From contig JAVBPT010000016.1 of assembly GCA_031549455.1 (NCBI GenBank), positions 1 through 52,544 of the forward strand: 52,544 nt of DNA, given 5' to 3'. A program made the position numbers and the translations under genes. Below are positions 1 through 8,185 of the stretch, piece by piece. The DNA comes from JAVBPT01 sp031549455 (GTDB taxonomy: Bacteria; Bacillota; Clostridia; Lachnospirales; JAKSVV01). Position 1 is the stretch's first letter; the number at the start of each line of letters is the position of its first letter. Under the pieces are notes generated by a model. The model ran no database searches. It worked only from the letters and a program-made list of their open reading frames with translations, and was not told the origin of the DNA.

Positions 1-1
1 A

Positions 2-220
2 AAGCGTAGTGAAGTGAACGTATACGACCTAAGAGCAAAAGCGATCTATGATGAGGACAAGAATTTACCATTTAGAAGATCACACGAAAATCCATATGTC
101 AAAAAGGTATATGAAGATTTTCTAGAAAAGCCATTGAGTCATAAATCACATGAGCTTCTTCATACACACTATGATCAACAAGAAAAATATAAATGGCCTT
201 GTGATTGCTGTAAAAAATAA
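2..220 (+). CDS. [FeFe] hydrogenase, C-terminal small-subunit domain (5' truncated by window)
   Basis: Open from the window edge, so this is the 3' end of a longer gene. The visible 72 residues match the iron-hydrogenase small-subunit domain: RAKAIYDEDKNLPFRRSHEN, then a PLSHKSHELLHTHY block, the hallmark ending of HydA/HndD-type catalytic subunits. It wraps around the H-cluster domain and usually follows it in one polypeptide. The family reversibly reduces protons to H2 with ferredoxin or NAD(P)H. Odd: the tail continues to a cysteine-rich WPCDCCKK end that is not typical. The GTG at 14 is a valine codon within the gene, not a start. Family assignment is firm; whether monomeric or an electron-bifurcating subunit cannot be seen. 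Confidence 0.88.
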   Translation, partial: KRSEVNVYDLRAKAIYDEDKNLPFRRSHENPYVKKVYEDFLEKPLSHKSHELLHTHYDQQEKYKWPCDCCKK

Positions 221-224
221 AAAA

Positions 225-250
225 GGGGGGAGACAAAAGTCTCCTTTTTT
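225..250 (+). terminator. Rho-independent terminator of hydrogenase gene
   Basis: GGAGAC, loop AAAA, GTCTCC, followed by six T; five bases after the stop codon, with extra A/G-run before the stem. Confidence 0.85.
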
Positions 251-261
251 GTGTCTTATTC

Positions 262-290
262 TTGTGGAATTGTCAAAATTATGGTATACT
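262..290 (+). promoter_or_regulatory. Sigma-A-like promoter for the 317-2824 operon
   Basis: TTGTGG, 17-bp spacer, TATACT. The spacer end (CAAAATTATGG) resembles the spacers of the promoters at 32694 and 41490. Confidence 0.6.
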
Positions 291-316
291 AGAATAAGAT
301 TAGCCATAGGTGAAAT

Positions 317-1321
317 ATGTTCCTAAAAGATGTCCTCAATAAGTTGACCATGACTGAGTTAGTTGATATCAGTGCGAGACTTAAAATCAATAAATATAGT
401 AAAATGAATAGGGAAGATATCATCAGTTCATTACTAGACTTTTATTATAGTAATCTGAAACTGGTTTTGTTTAAGTTGGATAATATAACGCTTGAACTCT
501 TAAAGCAGATTATCAAATTGGGGGGGAAGGCAGACAAAGATGCCATTCTGTCTGAAGCAAGTATTATTCATTTTCTATCTTCTTTATGTTTGGTTTATCC
601 GAACGAAAAGGAGCTCTTTATACCAGAAGATTTAATCGAGCCCATTAAAAAAATATTGGAAGATCTGGAAATTAAAAAGAAAATAGATGATAATAGCAAC
701 ATCATTTTTGCAATTACAGGAATGCTTCGGTTTTATGGTTGTATCTATCTGAATCGAGCAAAGGAGATCCTAAATAAGATGACAGATAAAAATATTGATT
801 TGATGGATACGGTGAAAAACTCATTCTTGTTATGCGATACGGTGAAATATGTGGAGGGGGAGAAGAGCACTTCTAGTTATTTAAAGATTGCGAGCATTCA
901 GGATGATATGGCGGAAGTGATTTTAAAAAATCAGGCGGACCAATATAAGAAATTTATTTTAAAAGAATATATAAAGGCGGGGTCTGTTAATTATGTATCC
1001 GCGGAAGGTGAGTTGCGTTATATCTTTGAAGATTTCATTATCTCGGAGGAAATTTTCTTTTTCTTGGCAGACTACATTTTCTTTTCGCTAAATTATAATG
1101 TGAAGAATGCAGATTTATTGCAAGAAATTTGTAATAAGCTGGAGTTTAGTGATGATGCGATGAAAAACTTATGTATGATCAAATTGCAAAATTATTTTAA
1201 AAATGTACCACGCTGGGTGCTGGGGGGATATACACCTAATGAACAGGCGGACAATAAAGAATCCAATGTGTTAAACTTTACACCTAAAAAAGGAGCAACG
1301 GTTTTAAGATTTAAAAAATAA
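317..1321 (+). CDS. Hypothetical protein with SAP/Rho-N-like N-terminus
   Basis: Not recognised as a named family. 334 residues, no signal peptide or membrane segment, so probably cytoplasmic. Residues about 5-45 (VLNKLTMTELVDISARLKI, then KYSKMNREDIISSLL) look like the two-helix SAP/Rho N-terminal fold used to bind nucleic acid; the rest is helical and Lys/Glu/Ile-rich. The end carries a PRWVLGGYTPNE motif resembling the RW-x-x-x-G-x-TP-x-E stretch seen near the C-terminus of SEC-C-type proteins, but the metal-binding cysteines are absent. It has an AGGTGA ribosome site and lies 18 bp before an SLH protein gene, so both are likely one transcript. A role with nucleic acid is inference only. 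Confidence 0.75.
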   Translation: MFLKDVLNKLTMTELVDISARLKINKYSKMNREDIISSLLDFYYSNLKLVLFKLDNITLELLKQIIKLGGKADKDAILSEASIIHFLSSLCLVYPNEKELFIPEDLIEPIKKILEDLEIKKKIDDNSNIIFAITGMLRFYGCIYLNRAKEILNKMTDKNIDLMDTVKNSFLLCDTVKYVEGEKSTSSYLKIASIQDDMAEVILKNQADQYKKFILKEYIKAGSVNYVSAEGELRYIFEDFIISEEIFFFLADYIFFSLNYNVKNADLLQEICNKLEFSDDAMKNLCMIKLQNYFKNVPRWVLGGYTPNEQADNKESNVLNFTPKKGATVLRFKK

Positions 1322-1339
1322 AGTGGAAGAGGTTGGGAT

Positions 1340-2824
1340 ATGAAAAAAATCGTATTATTTTTTCTGGGATGGATGTTTTTATTTTTACCTTTTGTAACTG
1401 CAGAGGGGTACTACGATATCACTCAACGAGATTTGGATGAAATCTCCAACGTGATGATCACAGAGCTGATACAGGGAGATGAGTATGGCTATTTTAATCC
1501 GAATAAGGAGCTTACCAGGGCAGAAGTGGCTGTCATTTTAACGAGAGTAATCGGGCGTGCGAGTGGCTCGATCCTATATAAGGCGGACAACGTATATAAG
1601 GATGTGCCTGAAGAGCACTGGGCCAGTGGATATATCAATCTGGCATCAAGAGAAAACCTCATTAAAGGAGATGGTACATATTTTTACCCAGACCGAAAGA
1701 TTAATACGGCGGAGCTGATAACCATGTTTCTTAGGGTAATCGGTGTAGGAGAATATTTGGATAAATTAAACAATTACCCATCAGTCCAACTCAATTTTGC
1801 TTTTGGCGAAAAGATTCTAACCAACTTGGTTAAGGACATTAACACTCCACTTACGCGATATGAGGCTTGTTTGCTTATGAATGAGCTCATAGAGTCTAAT
1901 ATCTGGAGAAACTCATATCAGAAGGGCCTTGAAAAGTTGGAAGACACCGTCATGAGTAAATACATGGGTTTTACCATTATACGAGAAGCCATCCTGGACT
2001 TTTATGATGGGTACACTGCGGATGTGATTACCCGGGATGATGACGATGAGTATACCGTAATCCAAAGAAGCCTCGTGGTTAAAAGCAATAAGGACATTTT
2101 AAACGTAGAAGAAGGGTATCTGGTGGATGTGTGGCTTCGAAATAAAGTGATCATCAAGATGGAGACCTCAAGAGAATCTAGTTATGAAACCGTGGATTTT
2201 GGTTCAGTTGTAAATTATGATGAGGATAAGTCCAAGATCACGATTAAAACAAATGCAAAACAGTATTCCTACATCCTAAACAAAGATATTTTGCGAGTGG
2301 ATATTAATGGGGAGTCTATGGATGTTTTTAATAAGAGCTTTAATTCGGTTGAACGTTTTTTGGTTCGAAACATTGACTATAATAGCTCATCCGGAAGGCT
2401 CATTCTGGACGATAGCAAAAAGGTGATCAGCATCAAGATGATGAGTTATGATAGCATTCTGGTTGTGGATTATGTGAGAGATCATTATATTTACAATAAG
2501 GATAGCGTGAAACGTTATAGCGACATCAATCTAAAGAATAAGAGCTATTTAATTCGAGATACAGAAGGAAATGTGATGAACATAGACGAACTAAAATCAA
2601 ATGATATTCTGCTTTATTCCTTAAATGGAAGCAAATATTCTATGATTTTATTAAGGGATAATAAAATCACCGGAAAGGTGACCTATGTGGATGACGAGTA
2701 TTTAAAATTAGATGGTAAGAAGTACTACTTTAATTTTCAATTCTTTAGTTCCATTCCAACCGAGGATAAAAAAGTAACCATCTACCTGGATCAAAGTGAC
2801 AACATCCTTATATGGAGTTATTAG
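1340..2824 (+). CDS. Secreted SLH-domain protein
   Basis: 494 residues. An N-terminal Lys-Lys plus hydrophobic segment ending near VTA-EG (residue about 21) is a Sec signal peptide. Residues about 25-185 contain S-layer homology repeats: FNPNKELTRAEVAVILTRVI followed by VYKDVPEEHWASGYI and a second GDGTYFYPDRKINTAELIT repeat, then a more degenerate third around PLTRYEACLLMNELI. SLH triplets bind pyruvylated secondary cell-wall polymer and anchor proteins on the surface. The remaining 300 residues are beta-rich, of unknown function. It is second in an operon with the SAP-like gene. Its last 17 bases overlap the 3' end of the convergent gene at 2808. Confidence 0.85.
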   Translation: MKKIVLFFLGWMFLFLPFVTAEGYYDITQRDLDEISNVMITELIQGDEYGYFNPNKELTRAEVAVILTRVIGRASGSILYKADNVYKDVPEEHWASGYINLASRENLIKGDGTYFYPDRKINTAELITMFLRVIGVGEYLDKLNNYPSVQLNFAFGEKILTNLVKDINTPLTRYEACLLMNELIESNIWRNSYQKGLEKLEDTVMSKYMGFTIIREAILDFYDGYTADVITRDDDDEYTVIQRSLVVKSNKDILNVEEGYLVDVWLRNKVIIKMETSRESSYETVDFGSVVNYDEDKSKITIKTNAKQYSYILNKDILRVDINGESMDVFNKSFNSVERFLVRNIDYNSSSGRLILDDSKKVISIKMMSYDSILVVDYVRDHYIYNKDSVKRYSDINLKNKSYLIRDTEGNVMNIDELKSNDILLYSLNGSKYSMILLRDNKITGKVTYVDDEYLKLDGKKYYFNFQFFSSIPTEDKKVTIYLDQSDNILIWSY

Positions 2825-3539
2825 AAAGGGGAATCAGCCTAGCTGATCCATCTTTTCCGCTCCAAGAGATCAAAAACTCTTTGACCAATCCTTGTGTATC
2901 CACAAAACTAAATTTTGTTTTTGGGGCACTTTCTGGGATAACTGTTTTAATCTGAAGAAAGTGGTAGGCATCGAGAGAAGCACTTTGCCATAAGGTCTCT
3001 TTGGCAATAAAAAGATTTGTTGCGGGGTCGTACGCCACACGCACGATTTTCAAATGGCTCATCACCTCGTTTGACCAAATGAGGACATTGCTACCGAACG
3101 CATCTTCCGTAAAAAGAGACGCCACGGGGTATTGCTGTAATAGATCATCTGTGGCGTAGTCAATTAAGACATCTTGGTCTTTTCGTATGGAGATGGCCTC
3201 CGTTTTTTCTTCTGTCCTTAAGAATGTGAGAATATAGAAAGCGGTGGCGTAGGGTTTGCGAATAAAGACATAGTCCCTTTCACGAATTCTGGCTGTTCCA
3301 TGGTCATCTTGTATGGAGAATCGATCAGTTATATCGTATAGTGTGTTCTCATAGTCTTTTTTATGAACCAGATAGCACATCGGTTCTTCAGAAAGCTTTA
3401 CAGAACGTCCGGTTACATAGACTTTGACGATCGACACCAAACCGGAAAGACCTTCTACACCGTTATTGGTGTAGAGGATACCAAGAAAAACAAAAAGCGT
3501 AAATAAAAGAAGGACATAGATATATATTTTTTTCATCAT
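2808..3539 (-). CDS. Hypothetical membrane-anchored protein
   Basis: 243 residues beginning MMKKIYIYVLLLFTLFVFLG, an uncleaved signal-anchor or signal peptide, so the body should lie outside the membrane. The exported part contains a KKDYENTLYDITDRFSI stretch and ends with a LVKEFLISWSGKDG segment; I recognise no family. The start is supported by GAGG a few bases upstream, and either of two consecutive ATG codons could be used. It runs divergently from ispH across a 76-bp AT-rich gap and convergently into the SLH gene, overlapping its final codons by 17 bp. No terminator separates the convergent pair. Confidence 0.75.
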   Translation of the reverse strand: MMKKIYIYVLLLFTLFVFLGILYTNNGVEGLSGLVSIVKVYVTGRSVKLSEEPMCYLVHKKDYENTLYDITDRFSIQDDHGTARIRERDYVFIRKPYATAFYILTFLRTEEKTEAISIRKDQDVLIDYATDDLLQQYPVASLFTEDAFGSNVLIWSNEVMSHLKIVRVAYDPATNLFIAKETLWQSASLDAYHFLQIKTVIPESAPKTKFSFVDTQGLVKEFLISWSGKDGSARLIPLSNNSI

Positions 3540-3615
3540 AAGACCTCAGTTCTATTAATAATATATAGTACTTGGTCTATTTTTATACAGAATCTTATAA
3601 AAAGGCGGAAAGAAA

Positions 3616-4455
3616 ATGAAAATTGTGTGTGGAGAGGCGGCAGGGTTTTGCCCTGGCGTTCAAAAAGCGATCGATACAGCGAAAGAAGAATTGAAAAAAG
3701 GAGAGCCGGTCTACTGTTTGGGTGAGATGGTGCACAATAAAGTTGTCATAAATGATTTATGTAAACAGGGTCTTGTTATGGTGAAAGAGATGAGTGAGGT
3801 GCCAGGGGGGTTTAGTCTGATGATTAGGACCCATGGTGCCCCGAAAGAGGTTTATGAGGAGGCGGAAAGAAGAGGTCTAAAATTGATTGACCTGACTTGC
3901 ACAAAGGTAAAAAAGGTGCAGTCGATAGCAGAGACCTACTATGCAAAGGGATATAGAATAATCATTACAGGGGAAAGGGACCACCCAGAGGTGATCGGTA
4001 TACGCAGTCACGCTGGTCCGGACGCTCTTGTGGTGAGTACGATAGAAGAGCTTTTAGAGGTGGACCTGATGGAAAAGAGTTGTCTGATTGCTCAAACCAC
4101 GTTTTCGACCAGTCGTTTTGATGCGCTCGCCTCCTATGCGCTGACACAAAATCGGGAGACGAAGGTGATCCATACAATCTGCCATACCACTTCAAAAAGG
4201 CAAGAGGAGGCTAGCAGAATGGCAGAAGAAGTAGACCTTATGATCATAATGGGGGATGAAGCGAGTTCGAATTCAAAGCAGCTGTATGAGATTGCAAAAC
4301 GTAAATGTACCCACTCCCTTTTTGTGCAGGATGTGGAAGAGGTGGATCCTGATAAGATAAGAGTATTTGAAAAAATAGGGGTGATGGCGAATGCCTCCAC
4401 GCCAAGTGAGTTGGTTTCTCAGATGATTCAAAAAATTATGAATGGTACAATTTAG
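3616..4455 (+). CDS. ispH: 4-hydroxy-3-methylbut-2-enyl diphosphate reductase (LytB/IspH)
   Basis: 279 residues, normal length. IspH performs the last MEP-pathway step, reducing HMBPP to IPP and DMAPP with a [4Fe-4S] cluster. Visible motifs are AAGFCPGVQKAI (cluster Cys12), EMVHNK (substrate His), DLTCTKVKKVQ (second cluster Cys), GERDHPEVIG (His), TICHTTSKRQ (third Cys) and SSNSKQL. The usual C-terminal TAGASTP is MANASTP here, keeping the phosphate-binding Ser. Many Clostridia fuse IspH to S1 repeats; this copy is standalone. RBS AAAGGCGG precedes the ATG; a weak TTGGTC-N18-TATAAA promoter lies at 3572-3601. Its last 20 bases overlap the convergent flhB-like gene. Confidence 0.93.
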   Translation: MKIVCGEAAGFCPGVQKAIDTAKEELKKGEPVYCLGEMVHNKVVINDLCKQGLVMVKEMSEVPGGFSLMIRTHGAPKEVYEEAERRGLKLIDLTCTKVKKVQSIAETYYAKGYRIIITGERDHPEVIGIRSHAGPDALVVSTIEELLEVDLMEKSCLIAQTTFSTSRFDALASYALTQNRETKVIHTICHTTSKRQEEASRMAEEVDLMIIMGDEASSNSKQLYEIAKRKCTHSLFVQDVEEVDPDKIRVFEKIGVMANASTPSELVSQMIQKIMNGTI

Positions 4456-4702
4456 AGTGATCGAGCCCCTCAATGAAAATGAGGATTTCAGCAACCACCT
4501 CATAGAGTTCACTGGGGATGTTGGCGCCCAGTTCTATTCTTGTAAGTTCTTCTACGAGCTTTTCATCTTTATAAATGTGAATATCATTTTTCTCGCCGAT
4601 TTCCACAATCTTATCAGCAAGTTCTCCTTCTCCTTTTGCAACAACCTTAGGTGCGATATCCTTTGGGTCATACTTTATTGCGACTGCCTTTTTTCCTTTC
4701 AT
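4436..4702 (-). CDS. ylqH: FlhB C-terminal-domain-like protein (YlqH type)
   Basis: 88 residues from the ATG at 4702, chosen because GAGGTGAG sits four bases upstream; a longer open frame has no such site. KAVAIKYDPKDIAPKVVAKG, then IVEIGEKNDIHIYKDEKLVE and IPSELYEVVAEILIFIEG align with the cytoplasmic half of FlhB/EscU export-switch proteins. The self-cleavage NPTH motif and all membrane helices are missing, so it cannot be a complete export gate component. Bacillus subtilis YlqH is the same kind of standalone FlhB-C protein paired with YlqG. It lies 10 bp after the FliK-like gene and is probably translated from the same mRNA. Function unknown. Confidence 0.82.
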   Translation of the reverse strand: MKGKKAVAIKYDPKDIAPKVVAKGEGELADKIVEIGEKNDIHIYKDEKLVEELTRIELGANIPSELYEVVAEILIFIEGLDHSKLYHS

Positions 4703-4712
4703 GTATCTCACC

Positions 4713-6521
4713 TCAAACACGAATATCAAATGAGTATTTGTTGATCTTGTTTTCCTCTTTTGGATAGACTGCGGGGGAACTTTTCTGCTCAAGAAGTTGG
4801 TATTTTGTGTTTACAATCTTATAACCCTTGCTAAAGAGGACGGCTTCTAGTTTATTCATGTTGAAAGAGAAGAGATCTAGGTCCTCCGCGTGCTCTACTT
4901 TAAAATCAAAAGAGAGTTGTTTCTCTGTCATGGTCATGAAGACCTCGACATGGCCCAGGCCGGCTGTATTTAAAGACACCAGCGCAGAAAAGGTTTGATT
5001 CCTTTGAGACCTGGATGCCTTCTTCTTAAAAATATGAAGCTCTGCCGCGTTTTGCTTTTGATAAATGGAATAGGGAAGTTCAAAGAAATGTTTCACAATC
5101 TGTATTCCATTCGAAAGCTCTAGATTCCGTAAAATATTTTCGGCCTTCTGTGCTATTTTTTCTACATTCTCAAGGGAGGAATCTTTTTTGAGAGCGGAGA
5201 CAAAGCTTTTTAGGTTATTGAAGTATTCGTTTAAGCTATGATCCTTTTCACTTAGCTCCTTAAAAAGGAGAGTGATCATTTTTTCTTTTACATCCGCCTT
5301 ATTCCATTCTCTTTCTTCCGACTGGAAGGGTTCTAGCCATTCTTTTATCAGTTGCCTTTGTTTTTCAGGTTGAAACTCTTTTGATAAGAGATTGCTAAAA
5401 GAGGTTGCGATCTTTTCAAGTTGTTCCTCATAGGAAGGCAGGATAGCGTGTTTCTCCATTTGATTTTCCAGGTTCTGATGAATGAGGCTGAGCTGGTCAG
5501 CGGGGAGAGACTCTAGGAAAGAGAAGACAGCCTGCCGGCTAATTGGACTGCCGCTTTCGAGGTAGATTTTGAATAAGGGGGAGATGCTTTGGACATCCTG
5601 TTTCACAACGCCCTCTATATTTTCAAGCGCACTTTGTACCTGAGTTACAATCTCCTTGCTCATTTTATCTGAAAGGGGTAAGAGTTCTTTATGAAGTAGC
5701 TCAAGTTTTGCAAAAAGTTTCATTTTTTCAAGTTGGGTATCTGAAAAAAAGGTTGAGAGTTTTTGTCCGGCCTCTTCTAAGGAGACAAAAGGTTTGTCGG
5801 AAGAGGGGGGTGAAGTCATCTCTTTAAAAAACAACATGGTTTCTTCCTGAATGGATTCGGGTAGGCTTGGTTTAAACGTTTGATGAAGGTGCTCCATAAT
5901 CTTTTTCGTTTCTTTCACCGGGAGTGCTACTACTTCCGTAATGAGTTCGGAGAGATTGGATTCCAGATGAAGTTCCTCATTTAAAAAAGCCTTAAAGTCA
6001 ATCGCCGTTTTGGGAATGGCTGCAAAATCCTCTTTCAATAGAAAGAGAATGTTATCAATATCCAAACCGTCGCTAAAATTTTTAAAGAAAAGGGCCTTTT
6101 TAAGTGTTTCTGCATTCAGAGGGAGGTTTGCCTTTAGGAGCTGATCTGCCAGTTGAATGTGGTCTTTAGTGACGAGAAGTTTGGCATTTTGTAGCGCTTC
6201 TTTTATAAAACCAAGGTTTGGGGAGGAATCGTTTTCTGTCAATTCTAGAAAGAGCTCTCCATTTTCTGTGTTCTTTAAGATAAAGTTAAGTTCGTCTCCA
6301 ATGCGCGCATTGAATAGGTCATTTGTGGCAACTGAAAAAAGCCTGCCATCGGCAAGTTCAATGCGTACAAGATGCGGAGTAATATCCACCACGGTAGCGA
6401 CGAGTCGGTCTCCGGGAAGGAGCTTGATCTTACCGTCTTCCAGGATGATATTCTCATTTTTAATCATGCCTCTTAGAGGCGTAATCGCTTGTTTATTGGT
6501 TTGTTCATTTTGTATTTTCAT
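4713..6521 (-). CDS. FliK-like hook-length-control-family protein (YlqG type)
   Basis: 602 residues, cytoplasmic-looking, rich in Glu/Lys/Leu helices. Residues about 25-110 form a beta-rich domain (KIKLLPGDRLVATVVDITPH). The C-terminal 100 residues match the Flg_hook/FliK C-domain: SLNTAGLGHVEVFMTMTEKQ followed by LSFDFKVEHAEDLD and NKLEAVLFSKGY, equivalent to the L-x-P-x-x-LG-x-VEV signature. FliK couples hook length to FlhB switching; here the partner is the FlhB-C-like protein directly downstream. No other flagellar gene is near. The start lacks a Shine-Dalgarno; a promoter ends 7 bases before the ATG, suggesting a leaderless mRNA. Confidence 0.75.
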   Translation of the reverse strand: MKIQNEQTNKQAITPLRGMIKNENIILEDGKIKLLPGDRLVATVVDITPHLVRIELADGRLFSVATNDLFNARIGDELNFILKNTENGELFLELTENDSSPNLGFIKEALQNAKLLVTKDHIQLADQLLKANLPLNAETLKKALFFKNFSDGLDIDNILFLLKEDFAAIPKTAIDFKAFLNEELHLESNLSELITEVVALPVKETKKIMEHLHQTFKPSLPESIQEETMLFFKEMTSPPSSDKPFVSLEEAGQKLSTFFSDTQLEKMKLFAKLELLHKELLPLSDKMSKEIVTQVQSALENIEGVVKQDVQSISPLFKIYLESGSPISRQAVFSFLESLPADQLSLIHQNLENQMEKHAILPSYEEQLEKIATSFSNLLSKEFQPEKQRQLIKEWLEPFQSEEREWNKADVKEKMITLLFKELSEKDHSLNEYFNNLKSFVSALKKDSSLENVEKIAQKAENILRNLELSNGIQIVKHFFELPYSIYQKQNAAELHIFKKKASRSQRNQTFSALVSLNTAGLGHVEVFMTMTEKQLSFDFKVEHAEDLDLFSFNMNKLEAVLFSKGYKIVNTKYQLLEQKSSPAVYPKEENKINKYSFDIRV

Positions 6522-6557
6522 ACCACTTAGTATATACTTTTAGGGGTGATATTGCAA
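6522..6557 (-). promoter_or_regulatory. Promoter of the FliK-like gene, placed for a leaderless transcript
   Basis: On the minus strand TTGCAA (6557-6552), 17-bp spacer, TATACT (6534-6529), then seven bases (AAGTGGT) and the ATG. Transcription would begin at or within a base or two of the start codon. Confidence 0.6.
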
Positions 6558-6563
6558 CAGGTA

Positions 6564-6594
6564 TTGCATATCCGCGTTTCTTTTCACATATAGT
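6564..6594 (+). promoter_or_regulatory. Promoter of the SpoVB-like gene
   Basis: TTGCAT, 19-bp spacer, TATAGT, five bases, then ATG at 6600. Spacer is long and the position weaker than its divergent partner; no ribosome site precedes the ATG. Confidence 0.4.
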
Positions 6595-6599
6595 TTGGT

Positions 6600-8081
6600 A
6601 TGGGAAAAAAGAATCAATTCATTTTAAATGCCATTGTTTTAATAGCCACCTCTTTTATTATTCGAACGCTGTATGTGTCCTTTAGCGTCTACATTTCTGG
6701 TAAGATTGGGGCAGAAGGGATGGGCGTATATCAACTGATTATGTCGGTTTATACACTTGCCATTATACTCACCACCGCCGGGATTGGGATGGCGACTACA
6801 CGCATTGTAGCGGAGGAACTTGCGCTAGAGCGATTTGAGAATGTGAAAGCTTGTATGAAAAGGTGCATTGGTCTCAGCCTGTTCTACAGTGGGATCTCTG
6901 CACTTCTTCTTTTTCTGAGTGCCGATTTTGTTGTGAGTCATTTTTTAAATAACAAGATTAGTGCGATCTCCTTTTATGTTCTGTCAGGGTGTTTGCCCTT
7001 TATCGCAGTTTCTTCTGTACTAAATGGATATTTTATCGCGGTGAGGAGAGCGGTGAAGAGTGCGTCGGAACAAATCTTAGAACAGTTGATTCGGATTGGC
7101 GTGACGGTGTATGCCTTTAATCTGATTGGACCGAGCAGCCTGGAATACTATTGTATTGTGCTCGGAATTGCTGCAATTGTTTCGGAGGGCATTTCTTCTA
7201 TTTACTCCTTTATTCTTTATACGTTTGACAAGAGGCGATACGAATCAGGGAAAAGTAGTGATAAGAGCATTATGAGACGTATTTTTCAAATCTCTCTTCC
7301 GGTTGCGATTGGAAGCTGCATGCGTTCGATGCTAGATACTTTTAAGCAGATCGCAGCACCCAGAAATCTTAAAAAATCCGGGCTATCATTTGACTTTGCA
7401 CTCGGTCAGTATGGCATTATTAAAGGAATGGTGGTTCCAATCATTATGTTTTCTTCTGCATTCTTATATGCTTTTAGTTCTCTCATCATACCGGAGATCG
7501 CAGAAAAATATGTACAGAAAAAAGAAGCCTATATGAACCATTTGATCTCCAAAATTTTCAAACTCGTCCTCCTATTTTCGATTGGTGTGAGCGGTGTTTT
7601 TATGTGCTACTCCAAAGAGCTAAGTATGTTGATCTATCATAAACTAGACACGGCGGTCTACTTTAAAATTTTCTCACCGCTTATTGTGGTGATGTATCTA
7701 GACATCATGGTGGATTCGATTTTAAAGGGACTAAATGAACAAAACTACTTGGTGGGGGTAAACATCTTGGACGCAACCATTGGGGTCATTTTGATGTATA
7801 CCTTATTACCACTATATGGGATCAAAGGCTACCTAATTGTGTTCTATGTGACAGAGATGGTGAATGCCGTCTTAAGTGTAAATCGTCTTATTCAAAAGAC
7901 GCGGTTTGAACTGAAGATTTTTTGGTGGGTGATTATGCCTTCCCTTTCTATGATTCTTGCGGTTTTTCTCGCCAAGACATTTATCAAAAACAATGTGATC
8001 ATTGGAATTGGAATTGCCGGAATCATTTATCTTGTGCTTCTATATTTACTAGGGATCATAAAAAAAGAAGATCTGTTATAG
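6600..8081 (+). CDS. SpoVB-like polysaccharide/lipid flippase (MOP superfamily)
   Basis: 493 residues with about 13-14 hydrophobic helices. The start NQFILNAIVLIATSFIIRTL and the GKIGAEGMGVYQLIMSVYTL segment are typical of SpoVB/YkvU-type members of the MviN/MATE-like exporter superfamily, which move lipid-linked glycans across the membrane. SpoVB proper is needed for spore cortex; vegetative relatives act in peptidoglycan or capsule export, so the exact substrate is open. The ATG is the only sensible start and has no Shine-Dalgarno. It is monocistronic: its own terminator overlaps the stop codon. It is divergent from the FliK-like gene. Confidence 0.8.
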   Translation: MGKKNQFILNAIVLIATSFIIRTLYVSFSVYISGKIGAEGMGVYQLIMSVYTLAIILTTAGIGMATTRIVAEELALERFENVKACMKRCIGLSLFYSGISALLLFLSADFVVSHFLNNKISAISFYVLSGCLPFIAVSSVLNGYFIAVRRAVKSASEQILEQLIRIGVTVYAFNLIGPSSLEYYCIVLGIAAIVSEGISSIYSFILYTFDKRRYESGKSSDKSIMRRIFQISLPVAIGSCMRSMLDTFKQIAAPRNLKKSGLSFDFALGQYGIIKGMVVPIIMFSSAFLYAFSSLIIPEIAEKYVQKKEAYMNHLISKIFKLVLLFSIGVSGVFMCYSKELSMLIYHKLDTAVYFKIFSPLIVVMYLDIMVDSILKGLNEQNYLVGVNILDATIGVILMYTLLPLYGIKGYLIVFYVTEMVNAVLSVNRLIQKTRFELKIFWWVIMPSLSMILAVFLAKTFIKNNVIIGIGIAGIIYLVLLYLLGIIKKEDLL

Positions 8082-8098
8082 ATTTTCTTCTTTTTTTA
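8061..8098 (+). terminator. Terminator overlapping the stop codon of the SpoVB-like gene
   Basis: AAAAAAGAAGATCT pairs with AGAT plus CTTCTTTTTTT around a small bulge; the left arm lies in the last codons and the right arm ends in seven T. The long A arm could also act in reverse. Confidence 0.7.
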
Positions 8099-8185
8099 TG
8101 ATAAAATCTAGGAAACACAAAAGCAGACAAAGGATTTGTTCAGTATTAAAATCTGGGCGAATAGAATTTTTAAAGGGAGGATACG

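Noticed and set aside
3616..4455. IspH looked truncated for Clostridia because S1 repeats are absent
   Set aside because: 279 residues is full length for plain IspH and all cluster Cys are present; the S1 fusion is only one variant.
4436..4792. Longer 118-residue frame for the FlhB-C-like gene
   Set aside because: No ribosome site at the upstream start and the extension would overlap the FliK-like gene; GAGGTGAG supports ATG 4702.
6521..6530. TACCACTTAG, identical to the first LytTR-type repeat at 16011
   Set aside because: No second copy 21 bp away, and the bases are downstream of the -10 of the FliK-like gene; likely chance.
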